A stretch of DNA of 64,000 nucleotides, from NCBI GenBank assembly GCA_030848545.1, contig JAVDCA010000001.1, positions 186,001 to 250,000 of the forward strand. Direction: 5' to 3'. Position numbers and translations under genes: made by a program. This DNA is from Astrobacterium formosum (lineage in GTDB: Bacteria; Pseudomonadota; Alphaproteobacteria; Rhizobiales; Xanthobacteraceae). This document shows positions 24,312-33,348 of the stretch, piece after piece (position 1 is the first letter of the stretch; every line of letters begins with the position of its first letter). The notes beneath the pieces are model-generated. The model ran no database searches. It was not told the origin of the DNA and saw nothing but the letters and a program-made list of their open reading frames with translations.

Positions 24312-26906
24312 TTAGGCCTCGGGCCAGCGACGGGTGAGCAGCCGGCGGACATCCGCGGCCGAATCCTGCACGAGCGCTTCGCGTGCCACTTCGCGACAGA
24401 CGTCCATCGTCAGGGTGCGCACGACCGCCTTGACGTCGGGAATGGCGCCGGCCGTCGCCGACAGCTCGGTGACGCCGAGGCCGATCAGAACCGGTGCGGC
24501 GAGCGGGATCGAGGCCATGTGGCCGCACACCCCGATCCACTTGCCTTTGGCACGCGCGCCCTCGGCCGCTTGGCCGATCAGCCGCAGCACGGCCGGATGG
24601 AAGGCGTCGAGCTGCTTGGCGAGGTGCGGATTGGTGCGGTCCATCGCCAGCGTGTACTGGGTCAAGTCGTTGGTGCCGACTGAGAAGAAATCGACCTCGG
24701 CAGCCAGGCGGTCGGCCATGACCGCGGCCGCCGGCACCTCGATCATGATGCCGAGCGAGATTTCGTCGGCGATGCCGAGGTTCTTCTGCTCCTCGGCGAG
24801 CACGGCGCGCACCCGGCGCACGTCGTCGATGGTCGCAACCATCGGCAACATCAGCCGGCACTGGCCCGCCGGCTTGATGCGCAGAACGGCGCGCAGTTGC
24901 TCGTGCAGAAGCTCCGGCCGCCACAGGCTGGTGCGGATGCCGCGCAGGCCAAGGGCCGGGTTGTCCTCGTGCGGCAGGTCCACATAGGGCAGGTCCTTGT
25001 CGCCGCCGGCGTCGAGGCTGCGGATGATCAGCGGCCGCCCTTCGAGAGCGGTGGCGATCGCCTGGTACTGGGCGAGCTGCTCGTCCTCGGTCGGGGCGGT
25101 GTCGCGTTCGAGGAACAGGAACTCGCTGCGCAGGAGGCCGCAGCCTTCGGCACCGGCCGCCAGTGCGGCCTTGACGTCGGCGGGCGAACCCAGATTGGCG
25201 ACGACCTCGATGCGGGTGCCGTCGGCCATGCGACATTCGTCCTTGGCCTTGGCGCGGTTCTCGTCGCTGCGGTTCCGTCGACGCGTCGCCGCGGTCGCGA
25301 TGCGCTCGATCTCCGCCGGCGGCGGGTTGACCTCAAGCTTGCCCTCTTCGGCGTCGAGAATGAGCGGCGTGCCGTCGGTGATGCGCAGGACGTCGCGGCC
25401 GGCCGCCACCAGGGCCGGAATGCCGAGGGAGGCGGCGATGATGGCGACGTGCGACGTCGGGCCGCCGCCGGCGAGGCAGAGGCCGGCGAGGCGGCGGGAA
25501 TCGATGCCGGTGAGCTGCGACGGCAAAAGGTCGTCGGCGATCAGGATCGAGTTGTCGACCAGCTTCGGTCCCTGTTCGCTGCGCCCCAACATGGCGAGCA
25601 GAACGCGCCGCTGCATGTCGACGAGATCGGCGGCGCGCTCGGCCAGGACCGTGTTGCCGAGACCGCGCAGGTCGTCGACCCGCTGGGCGATGGCGGTCTT
25701 CCAGGCGAACGGCGCGCTCTTGCCTTGGGCGATGAGGGCCTCGACACCCTGGGTCAGGTCGTCGTCGTCAAGAAACGAGAGATGTGCGCGCAGGATCTCC
25801 GCCTGCTTGCCATGGCCGGCCGGGAGGGCGGCGATGTCAGTTTCCATGCGGGTTCGCACGGTCTCGATCGCCCGCTGCAGCGTCGAGCGTTCGGCGGCGG
25901 GATCGCTGCCCGCTTCCGTGACTTCGATCTTCTCCTGCACGACGCGGACCGCCCGTCCGACCGCGGTGCCGGGTGCCGCCTGGACGCCGGCAATCTCGGT
26001 CGTGAAGCCGGGCGGGAACGGCAGCACGTGGATGTCGGCTGACTTGGATTGGGTCGCTGTTATTGGCGTCGGCTGCGCGGCGCCCGCGGGCGGCGCCTGC
26101 CCGGCGGAACTGTCGATCAGTTCCGCGATCGCCGCCGCCGCCGCCTCGGCGTCGGCACCGCGGGCGATGACCGTGATGGGATCGCTCTGGCGCACGCCGA
26201 GCAGCATGAGCGATACGGCGCTGCGCGCATTGGCGCTGCGGCCATTGGCCTCCAGGGTCACGTTGGCGGAAAAGCGCTTGGCGCAGGCGGAGAGGAGTCC
26301 GGCCGGCCGCGCATGGATGCCGAACGGATCGCGCATGCGCGCCTCGCGCCGGACGCTCGGCCCGTCGCCCGGGGTGGCCGCGGCAGCGCCCGTCGCATCG
26401 GCGGACGTCACGACGAGGAGTTCGTCGCCTCGCTTAACCTCGCGACCGACTTCGGGGAGGGCGAGCGTGAACGCCTCGCCATTGGTCAGGATCACCGGAA
26501 TCAGCAGGCTCTTTACGCGCTCGGCCAGGATTTCCAGGGAGAAACTGATCAGCTGGGCGCCAGCCTTGACGCTCTCGCCTTCGGCGACGTGGGCCGTAAA
26601 CCCCTCGCCGTTCAAGGCGACCGTGTCGAGGCCGATATGCATCAGGATTTCGGCGCCATTCGGGGCTCGCAGGGTAAGGGCGTGACGGGCCCGGTGCAGG
26701 GTCGTCACGGTGCCGTCGCAGGGGGCGCACAGCGTGCCGTCGACCGGGTCGATGGCGACGCCGTCGCCCAGCACGCGGCTGCTGAAGACCGGATCCGGAA
26801 CCTCGATCAGCGGCACCACCCAGCCGGCGATCGGGGCGTTCAGGACGACTGGCGCGCTGGTGGCGCCGCTCGCGGCAAATGCGGCGGAGGGGACCGGTCC
26901 GGCCAT
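24312..26906 (-). CDS. PTS multiphosphoryl fusion EIIA-HPr-EI
   Basis: An 864-residue fusion of three phosphotransfer modules. Glucose-type EIIA (about residues 18-170) has phosphoryl His90 in [10 protein letters not shown]. HPr (about 185-268) has His198 in [11 protein letters not shown]. Enzyme I (about 305-860) has His486 in [10 protein letters not shown] and the PEP-site Cys794 in IGVCGHMAS. It can pass phosphate from PEP to EIIB without other PTS proteins. It is first in the operon, 22 bases ahead of the EIICB gene. FruB-type fusions have a fructose EIIA; here the A domain is of the glucose/GlcNAc class. Confidence 0.93.
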   Translation of the reverse strand: MAGPVPSAAFAASGATSAPVVLNAPIAGWVVPLIEVPDPVFSSRVLGDGVAIDPVDGTLCAPCDGTVTTLHRARHALTLRAPNGAEILMHIGLDTVALNGEGFTAHVAEGESVKAGAQLISFSLEILAERVKSLLIPVILTNGEAFTLALPEVGREVKRGDELLVVTSADATGAAAATPGDGPSVRREARMRDPFGIHARPAGLLSACAKRFSANVTLEANGRSANARSAVSLMLLGVRQSDPITVIARGADAEAAAAAIAELIDSSAGQAPPAGAAQPTPITATQSKSADIHVLPFPPGFTTEIAGVQAAPGTAVGRAVRVVQEKIEVTEAGSDPAAERSTLQRAIETVRTRMETDIAALPAGHGKQAEILRAHLSFLDDDDLTQGVEALIAQGKSAPFAWKTAIAQRVDDLRGLGNTVLAERAADLVDMQRRVLLAMLGRSEQGPKLVDNSILIADDLLPSQLTGIDSRRLAGLCLAGGGPTSHVAIIAASLGIPALVAAGRDVLRITDGTPLILDAEEGKLEVNPPPAEIERIATAATRRRNRSDENRAKAKDECRMADGTRIEVVANLGSPADVKAALAAGAEGCGLLRSEFLFLERDTAPTEDEQLAQYQAIATALEGRPLIIRSLDAGGDKDLPYVDLPHEDNPALGLRGIRTSLWRPELLHEQLRAVLRIKPAGQCRLMLPMVATIDDVRRVRAVLAEEQKNLGIADEISLGIMIEVPAAAVMADRLAAEVDFFSVGTNDLTQYTLAMDRTNPHLAKQLDAFHPAVLRLIGQAAEGARAKGKWIGVCGHMASIPLAAPVLIGLGVTELSATAGAIPDVKAVVRTLTMDVCREVAREALVQDSAADVRRLLTRRWPEA

Positions 26907-27248
26907 GGAAAATTCACCTCGCGTGCAACGGCGTCGTCGATGCGAGCGGTAGGCGCGCAGGCTTAGCCAAGGCCGGATGAACGTTGATGTTCATCATGCC
27001 CAGGCGATGAACTGCGCTTTGTGTCCGGTTCGGGCGGACAACGCCGGCAGCGCCATGTCACATCATCGCGCCTGTGACTCGCTCATGCCATTGTCCCACG
27101 GGGACTGCGTCGGTTCCAGGGGCATTCGGACCACTACCGACTGCGCCGTGATGGCCGGTGGACCGTGGCGCAACCCGCGTGAGGCTCACACTTATGGAGT
27201 AGCACGACAACTGGGGGAGCACGGCAACCCGCGCCGCCTCGATTCGGT
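26907..27248. promoter_or_regulatory. Upstream region of the PTS operon
   Basis: A 342-base gap between the PTS operon and a small minus-strand gene. No convincing gene is present. It should hold the PTS promoter; the one clear element is the inverted repeat at 26976-26995. Confidence 0.5.
26976..26995. promoter_or_regulatory. Inverted repeat GATGAAC-N6-GTTCATC upstream of the PTS operon
   Basis: Perfect 7-base arms around GTTGAT, about 70 bases upstream of the PTS fusion gene. A third half-site GATGAAC follows at 27005-27011. The layout suits a dimeric sugar-responsive repressor; no regulator gene lies in the PTS operon itself. Confidence 0.5.
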
Positions 27249-27563
27249 TCAATTGGCCGATCGCGTCGCCGAGCACCACGAATGGGCGGCCGTGAGGGCG
27301 GCCTGCCAGAGGCCATCGATTTCCGAGCGTGCCCCTTGCTCGATGGCCATGACGAGTTTCTGGACGGCGAGATGGGTGGCCGAGCGCGCCGCGGGCGCCT
27401 GCAAGGCGGTCGGCATGATGCCGGTACCGCCGGTCGGGCTCACCATGGCGAGCAACGACCTGAGCGGTGCCAGGGCGCCGAGCTCGCCACCTGCCGTGGC
27501 GCGGATGCTCTGCAATTCGCTTTTGATCGCCTGGGCGAGATTCTTGTCGGCAAGGGCGGGCAT
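27249..27563 (-). CDS. Hypothetical protein of 104 residues
   Basis: A helical, alanine-rich reading frame beginning MPALADKNLAQAIKSELQSIR. Its codons end mostly in G or C, like the surrounding genes, and an AGGGACG site lies ten bases before the ATG. It has no signal peptide, membrane segment or recognisable motif. A longer overlapping frame on the same strand (to 27582) has poorer composition. I do not recognise a family and cannot assign a role. Confidence 0.45.
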   Translation of the reverse strand: MPALADKNLAQAIKSELQSIRATAGGELGALAPLRSLLAMVSPTGGTGIMPTALQAPAARSATHLAVQKLVMAIEQGARSEIDGLWQAALTAAHSWCSATRSAN

Positions 27564-27939
27564 CGCAGTTCGTCCCTGACATTTCGACCGGACTTCAACG
27601 CAACCGCAACTTCAATGCAACCGGACGTCAACTCACACACGCCGGCGTGACCACAAGGTCCAGCGTGACCACAGGATATTGTAGACCCTGGGGGCGTTCG
27701 CCAGTCCAGCCGCCTTATCGTCGCGGGCGCGCGTTATCCGTCTAAGGACACTTTCGGCGTGCATACGGCGCGCCGCAATACAAAAAGTCGAGAGCGTCGG
27801 GTTCGCGTTCCCAACCAAACGGGTGCGGTGGTGCAGGAGCGGCGCGGCGCCGCGACTGGCCCGTGGCGGCGTACCGTGCGGCCCAAGATATAGGCATGGC
27901 GCCCGTTGCGGCAAAAAACGTCAATGTTATAGATGCGCA
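27564..27939. promoter_or_regulatory. Upstream region of the peptide transporter operon with paired direct repeats
   Basis: This 376-base gap has no credible gene. Two sets of near-perfect direct repeats stand out. ACTTCAACGCAACCG at 27592-27606 recurs with one change at 27609-27623 (17-base period). GCGTGACCACAAGG at 27645-27658 recurs as GCGTGACCACAGG at 27663-27675 (18-base period). The promoter of the operon must lie here. Confidence 0.5.
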
Positions 27940-29865
27940 ATGCAAGATGCGCCCGCTACTTGCGGCCGCCGCCGAGTGAGGCACGACATCGTGGCGAGTG
28001 GGGTTACCGGCGAGACCATTCTCTCGGTCGAGGATTTGACCGTCGAGTTTCCGGCCCCCCAAGGTGCCGTCCGGGTCGTGGATGGCTTGAGTTTCGATCT
28101 CGTCGCCGGCAAGACCTTGGCGGTGGTGGGCGAATCCGGCTCCGGCAAGTCCATCACCGCCCTGTCGATCCTGAGGCTCACCGACCATCTCGGCGCCCGC
28201 ATCCCCGCCGGCAGGCTCCTGTTCCGCCGCTCTGCGGGCGGACCGATCGACCTGACCAGGGCCGACGACGCCACCATCCGGACGATCCGCGGCAACGATA
28301 TCGCCATGATCTTCCAGGAACCGATGACGTCGCTCAACCCGGTCTTCACGGTCGGCGACCAGATCGCCGAGGCGATCGTGCTGCACCAGGGCGTCGACCG
28401 GCGCGAGGCGCGGGCACGGGCGCAGGCCTTGTGCGAGAAGGTGCGTCTGCCCGACGCGGCGCGCCTCATCGACCGCCATCCGCACCAGCTGTCCGGCGGT
28501 ATGCGCCAGCGTGTCATGATCGCTATGGCTCTGTCGTGCCAGCCGAGGCTCCTGATCGCCGACGAGCCGACCACCGCCCTCGACGTCACCATCCAGGCCC
28601 AGATCCTGGCGACCATCCGCGAGTTGCAGGCCGAGTTCGGCACCACGGTGATCTTCATCACTCACGACATGGGGGTGGTGGCCGAGATGGCCGACGACGT
28701 CGTCGTGATGCGCCGTGGCCGGAAGGTCGAGCAGGGTTCGGTCGCGGAGGTCTTCGACGCGCCGAAGCATCCCTATACCAAGGCGTTGCTCGCCGCCGTG
28801 CCCAAGCTCGGCAGCATGACCGGCACCGCGCTGCCGGCCCTCTTCCCCGTCCTGGCGGTCACCGAGGGGCTCGAGCCGCCGCCGGCGGCGATCGCCAAAG
28901 CCCAAGCCGTTCACGACACGGTCAGCCACGAGGCCCCGCTGCTCGAGGTCGAGGGGTTGACGACGCGCTTCACCGTCGAGCGGACGGTCTTCGGCCGGCC
29001 GCTGCGCCGCGTCCACGCGGTCGAAGGTGTCGACTTCTCGCTGTGGCCGGGCGAGACCTTGGCGCTGGTCGGCGAATCCGGCTCCGGCAAATCGACCATC
29101 GGCAAGACCGTCCAGCAGCTCTTGACGCCCGACGCCGGGTGCATCCGCTTCGAGGGGCGCGACTACGCCGCCATGTCGGCGGCCGGCAAGCGGCGGCTCA
29201 AGCGCGAGATCCAGTACATCTTCCAGGACCCGTTCGCGTCCCTCGATCCGCGCAAGACGATCGGCTATTCGCTCGCCGAGCCGATGCTGCATCATGGCGT
29301 GGTGGCGCGGGGCGCCGCCGCCCGCGACCGGGTGGCGGAACTTCTGCGTCAGGTTGGTCTCGATCGCGCTCACGTGGACCGCTACCCGCACGAATTCTCC
29401 GGCGGCCAACGCCAGCGAGTCTGCATCGCCCGGGCGCTCTCGGTCGACCCCAAGCTGATCATCGCCGACGAGTCGGTCGCTTCCCTAGACGTCTCGATCC
29501 GGGCGCAGATCATCAACCTGCTGATGGAGCTGCAGCAGCGCCGAGGCCTCGCCTATCTGTTCATCACCCACGACATGGCGGTGGTGGAGCGGGTCAGCCA
29601 TCGGGTGGCGGTGATGTATCTCGGCCAGATCGTCGAGATCGGCAGCCGTGCCCAGGTCTTCGAGACGCCGTACCATCCCTACACCAAGAAGCTCATCGCC
29701 GCCGTGCCGGTGCCCGACCCGCACCGGCGCGTCGAACGAGGGCTCGTGACCGGCGAGATCCCGAGCCCGATCCGGCGGGTCGACGATCCGCCGCGGCGGG
29801 CGCGCCTCGTCGAGGTGGCGCCGGGCCATCTGGTGGCCGATGCCGAGGTGTCGGCCGCCGCGTGA
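27940..29865 (+). CDS. Dipeptide/oligopeptide ABC transporter, fused double ATPase
   Basis: Two complete ABC ATPases in one chain (641 residues). The first half has the Walker A GESGSGKS, signature LSGGMRQR and Walker B LLIADEPTTALDV. The second half repeats these as GESGSGKST, FSGGQRQR and LIIADESVASLDV. Both halves end in the HPYTK oligopeptide-binding motif of the DppD/DppF families. It powers the importer encoded by the next four genes. Start choice is uncertain: ATG 27940 or GTG 27991; the first conserved strand begins near 28015 in either case. Confidence 0.9.
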   Translation: MQDAPATCGRRRVRHDIVASGVTGETILSVEDLTVEFPAPQGAVRVVDGLSFDLVAGKTLAVVGESGSGKSITALSILRLTDHLGARIPAGRLLFRRSAGGPIDLTRADDATIRTIRGNDIAMIFQEPMTSLNPVFTVGDQIAEAIVLHQGVDRREARARAQALCEKVRLPDAARLIDRHPHQLSGGMRQRVMIAMALSCQPRLLIADEPTTALDVTIQAQILATIRELQAEFGTTVIFITHDMGVVAEMADDVVVMRRGRKVEQGSVAEVFDAPKHPYTKALLAAVPKLGSMTGTALPALFPVLAVTEGLEPPPAAIAKAQAVHDTVSHEAPLLEVEGLTTRFTVERTVFGRPLRRVHAVEGVDFSLWPGETLALVGESGSGKSTIGKTVQQLLTPDAGCIRFEGRDYAAMSAAGKRRLKREIQYIFQDPFASLDPRKTIGYSLAEPMLHHGVVARGAAARDRVAELLRQVGLDRAHVDRYPHEFSGGQRQRVCIARALSVDPKLIIADESVASLDVSIRAQIINLLMELQQRRGLAYLFITHDMAVVERVSHRVAVMYLGQIVEIGSRAQVFETPYHPYTKKLIAAVPVPDPHRRVERGLVTGEIPSPIRRVDDPPRRARLVEVAPGHLVADAEVSAAA

Positions 29866-29919
29866 ACCAAAGAAGTTCGTCCATTGCGCCCGTTCGGCGC
29901 CAACCTGGAGAAGACTTCC

Positions 29920-31440
29920 ATGCTGAACAGGTTCAGCCGTCTTTCAATGGCCGCGGCGGCAGCGGCGCTTGTTCTCGGCACCGCGCCGGCGGGGGCAGGG
30001 GGACGCCTGTCGGTCGCCCAGGCGCTCGATCCGGGCACCTGGGATCCGATCGACACGTTCCTGGTCGACTGGTCCAAGGTCGCCAACAACATCTATGATG
30101 GGCTCATTCAGCGCGGCGCCGACATGAGGCTCACCCCGGCGCTCGCGACCTCCTGGAAGGTGGCCGATAACGGCCTGTCGATCCGCTTCGAACTGCGCAA
30201 GGGCGTCACCTTCCACAACGGCGAGCCGTTCGACGCCCAGGCGGTGAAATACACTTTCGACCGCCTGCTCGGGACTGAGGGCGGCAAGGGGCCGCAGCAG
30301 TCGAACTACAACGTCATCGAGCGCGTCGAGGTCATCGACGACCACACCGTCAATATGGTCCTGAAGAAACCCGACCCGGTGCTGCTCATCAAGCTTGCCG
30401 GCTATGGCGCCATGATCGTGCCGCCGAAATATGTTGCCGAGAAGGGTGACGCCTATTTCAACACCCATCCGGTCGGCACCGGCCCGTTCATGCTCGAATC
30501 CTACGAGCCCAAGGTCGGCATCAAGCTCAAGGCCAACCCGAATTTCTGGGGCGGCGCCCCCAAGCTCGACGGCATCGACTTCCGCTTCATCGCCGAGCCC
30601 GGCACCGAGGTTGCCGAACTCCAGGCCGGCCGGCTCGACATCGCCACCCTGATCCCGCTGTCGCAGATCGAGACGATCAAGAAGCAGGCCAATCTCGACG
30701 TCCTGTCGGTGCCGGGCCCGACCGTCGTGGTGCTGCGATTCAACACCAAGAACGGCATCACCAAGGACGAGAATGTCCGCAAGGCGCTGATCATGGCGGT
30801 CGACCGCGACACCATCACCAAGGAAATCCTGCTCGGGCAGGCCAAGCCGATCGTCTCCTTCCAGTCGGAAATCTCGTTCGGCTACGACCCGAACCTGAAG
30901 CCGCTCCCCTACGATCCGGCCGGCGCCAAAAAACTGCTCGCCGCCGCCAAGGTGGCGCCGGGCACGGCCGTGCAACTCGACATCCGCGGCAACGACTCCA
31001 CGTTCCGCGAAGTCGCCCAGGCGGTCGCCGGCTATCTGCAGGGGGTGGGTCTCAAGCCGACGGTGAAGCCTTACGAGACCAGCGTGCTGCTCAACGACAT
31101 CATCCCGGCCGGCAAGACCGGCGAGATGTTCCATACCCAATGGGGCGGCTGGACCTTCGACTTCGACAACACCGCCTACCTGATGTACCACACCGGCGAG
31201 AAGTGGAACCCGTACGACAGCGATCCCAAGCTCGACGCGCTCCTGGAAAAGCAGCGCAGCATCACCGACCAGAACGAGCGATTGAAGCTCCTGCGCGAAG
31301 TCGGTGCCTATGTGGCGGGTCGCGCGCTCGAACTGCCGCTCTACAATCTCAACACCTTCGTGGGCATCAACAAGCGCGTGAAGGGTTTCGACCTGCCGGG
31401 CGACAACCGCTACCGCTTCTTGAACGTCACGGTGGAGTGA
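29920..31440 (+). CDS. Peptide ABC transporter substrate-binding protein (family 5)
   Basis: A 506-residue periplasmic binding protein with a signal peptide (about residues 1-26, ending AGA). Family-5 landmarks are LTPALATSWKVADNGLSIRFELRKGVTFHNGEPF and the later DVRKAL-type segment NVRKALIMAVDR. The binding pocket cannot be read for substrate; peptides are inferred from the neighbouring metallopeptidase, but other oligomers or nickel are possible for the family. The ATG at 29920 places the signal peptide correctly and has a GGAG site. Confidence 0.88.
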   Translation: MLNRFSRLSMAAAAAALVLGTAPAGAGGRLSVAQALDPGTWDPIDTFLVDWSKVANNIYDGLIQRGADMRLTPALATSWKVADNGLSIRFELRKGVTFHNGEPFDAQAVKYTFDRLLGTEGGKGPQQSNYNVIERVEVIDDHTVNMVLKKPDPVLLIKLAGYGAMIVPPKYVAEKGDAYFNTHPVGTGPFMLESYEPKVGIKLKANPNFWGGAPKLDGIDFRFIAEPGTEVAELQAGRLDIATLIPLSQIETIKKQANLDVLSVPGPTVVVLRFNTKNGITKDENVRKALIMAVDRDTITKEILLGQAKPIVSFQSEISFGYDPNLKPLPYDPAGAKKLLAAAKVAPGTAVQLDIRGNDSTFREVAQAVAGYLQGVGLKPTVKPYETSVLLNDIIPAGKTGEMFHTQWGGWTFDFDNTAYLMYHTGEKWNPYDSDPKLDALLEKQRSITDQNERLKLLREVGAYVAGRALELPLYNLNTFVGINKRVKGFDLPGDNRYRFLNVTVE

Positions 31441-31464
31441 TGGCGGCAGGCCAGATCCTGACTC

Positions 31465-31552
31465 GTCATGCCCGCGCTTGTCGCGGGCATCCACGCCTTA
31501 AAGGCGTTGCGGTACCAAAGACGTGGATGGCCGGGACAAGCCCGGCCATGAC
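31465..31552. repeat. Nested palindromic intergenic element with compensated arms
   Basis: Two 31-base arms (31465-31495 and 31522-31552) are reverse complements except at four positions. Each arm is itself a 9-base hairpin around CTTGT or ACAAG, and the four mismatches fall in two pairs that preserve each small hairpin perfectly. It lies between the binding-protein and permease genes of one operon. Similar palindromes built on GGCCGGG-N5-CCCGGCC are abundant in Bradyrhizobium-type genomes, as I recall. Confidence 0.85.
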
Positions 31553-31572
31553 GAAGCATCATTGAGGCGACT

Positions 31573-32496
31573 GTGGCCCTGTTCCTGACCAAACGCTTCC
31601 TGCAGGCGCTGTTCGTCGTCTTCGCGGTGACGCTGCTCGTCGCCTGGGCGGTGCGGTTGTCGGGCGATCCGGCGATCATGCTGACGGGCGGGGCCGGCAG
31701 CGTCACCGAGCAGGACCTCGTCAACATTCGCAATGCGCTCGGGCTCAACCGGCCGTTCCACGAGCAGTATCTCGGTTTCCTCTACGGGCTTCTCCATGGC
31801 GATCTCGGCAACAGCTTCGTCGGCGGCACGCCGGTGACGCAATTGGTCGCCAAGGCGTTGCCGGCGACACTCATGCTCGCCGCTGCCGCGATCTTCGTCT
31901 CCATCGCGCTGGCGGTGCCGCTCGGCATCCGCGCCGCCATCAAGCGCGGCAGCGCCGAGGACCAGGCGATCCGCATCGCCTCGCTGGCCGGCCTGTCGTT
32001 TCCGAATTTCTGGCTGGCCCTGATGATGGTGTTGGTGTTCTCGATCCTGCTCAAATGGCTGCCGCCGTCCGGCTTCGACGGGCCGGTGTCGCTGATTCTG
32101 CCGGCGGTGACGGCGGGCGTCATCAACACCGCCGCCAATGTCCGCCTGGTGCGCACCTCCATGCTGGAGACCCTGTCGGCGCAGTACATCATGGTGGCGC
32201 GCGCCAAGGGGCTCGCCGAGCGCGTCGTCCTCTACAAGCACGCACTGCGCAACTCGGCGATCCCGCTGGTCACCTATGTGGGCATCCAGTTCGGCAACCT
32301 GGTCGCCGGCCTCGTGGTCATCGAACGGGTGTTCAACTGGCCGGGCATGGGCAGCCTCGCCTTCGACGCCGTGGCCGGCCGTGACTACCCGGTGCTGCAG
32401 GGTGTGGTGACGGTGTTCGCGATCCTGATCGTGTCGGTCAATCTTTTGATCGACATCCTCTACGGCCTGCTCGACCCGCGAATCCGGACGGAGTGA
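31573..32496 (+). CDS. Peptide ABC transporter permease (DppB type)
   Basis: A 307-residue inner-membrane permease with about six hydrophobic spans. The N-terminal span begins FLTKRFLQALFVVFAVTLLVAWA. The cytoplasmic coupling loop includes YIMVARAKGLAERVVLYKHALRN, the EAA motif of DppB proteins. The start is GTG. It follows the palindromic element and precedes the second permease by six bases. Confidence 0.9.
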   Translation: MALFLTKRFLQALFVVFAVTLLVAWAVRLSGDPAIMLTGGAGSVTEQDLVNIRNALGLNRPFHEQYLGFLYGLLHGDLGNSFVGGTPVTQLVAKALPATLMLAAAAIFVSIALAVPLGIRAAIKRGSAEDQAIRIASLAGLSFPNFWLALMMVLVFSILLKWLPPSGFDGPVSLILPAVTAGVINTAANVRLVRTSMLETLSAQYIMVARAKGLAERVVLYKHALRNSAIPLVTYVGIQFGNLVAGLVVIERVFNWPGMGSLAFDAVAGRDYPVLQGVVTVFAILIVSVNLLIDILYGLLDPRIRTE

Positions 32497-32502
32497 CTTG
32501 TC

Positions 32503-33348
32503 TTGCGCGCCTCGCTCCTTTCCCGCCATCGCCTCCTGTCGATCGAGCTCGTGCTCGGCGGCATTCTGCTCGCCGTGATGCTCGGCGGCGTCCTGTTGTC
32601 CGGTTGGCTGTTTCCCGACGGCGGCGAGGCGATGGACTTGCGCGCGCGCCTGCTGCCGCCGTTCGTCAACGCCGCCCATCCGCTCGGTACCGATCCGCTC
32701 GGTCGCGACGTGCTCGCCCGCGTCTCCACCGGCGGCTGGATCTCGTTTTCAGTCGGCTTCTGGTCGGTGGTCGGCGGCGCTGCGCTCGGCACGCTTGCCG
32801 GCCTCGTCGCCGGCTACTATCGCGGCATCGCCGAGACACTGTTGATGCGCTTCGCCGACGTGCAACTGGCGCTGCCCTTCATCCTGCTCGCCATCACGTT
32901 TGCGGCCGTCGTCGGTTCCAGCGTGTCCCTGCTCATCGTCCTGATGATCGTGTCGCAATGGGTCCAGTATGCCCGCGTGGTGCGCGGCTCGGTGCTGTCG
33001 CTGCGCGAACGCGAATTCATCCAGGCGTCGCGCGCCTTCGGGTTGCCGGACGCGCGCATCCTGTTCGTGCACGTGCTGCCGAACGCCTTCAGCCCGGTGC
33101 TGGTGCTGATGACCCTCAACGTCGCCAACAACATCCTGCTCGAATCGAGCCTGACCTTCCTCGGGCTGGGGGTCGATCCGCTGGTGCCGAGCTGGGGCGG
33201 CATGCTCGCCGACGGGCGCACCTATATGCAGACCGCCTGGTGGATCACGGTCTTTCCCGGCCTCGCCATCATGATGACCGTGCTCGGCCTCAATCTGGTC
33301 GGTGATTGGCTCCGGGACAATCTCGACCCCACATCGAAGCTGCCGTGA
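32503..33348 (+). CDS. Peptide ABC transporter permease (DppC type)
   Basis: A 281-residue permease paired with the preceding gene. DppC hallmarks are the HPLGTDPLGRDVLARV segment (about residues 59-74) between the first two spans and the coupling loop REREFIQASRAFGLPDARILFVHVLPN. The TTG start is the only sensible one in frame, with GGAG about ten bases upstream. Its stop overlaps the peptidase start (TGATG). Confidence 0.9.
   Translation: MRASLLSRHRLLSIELVLGGILLAVMLGGVLLSGWLFPDGGEAMDLRARLLPPFVNAAHPLGTDPLGRDVLARVSTGGWISFSVGFWSVVGGAALGTLAGLVAGYYRGIAETLLMRFADVQLALPFILLAITFAAVVGSSVSLLIVLMIVSQWVQYARVVRGSVLSLREREFIQASRAFGLPDARILFVHVLPNAFSPVLVLMTLNVANNILLESSLTFLGLGVDPLVPSWGGMLADGRTYMQTAWWITVFPGLAIMMTVLGLNLVGDWLRDNLDPTSKLP

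Noticed and set aside
22559-24337. 592-residue open frame opposite the EIICB gene
   Set aside because: Antisense shadow rich in Gly, Asp, Glu and His from complementary codons; the minus-strand EIICB is unambiguous.
27742-29409. 555-residue minus-strand frame opposite the double ATPase gene
   Set aside because: Shadow frame without domain motifs; the plus strand has two complete ABC domains here.
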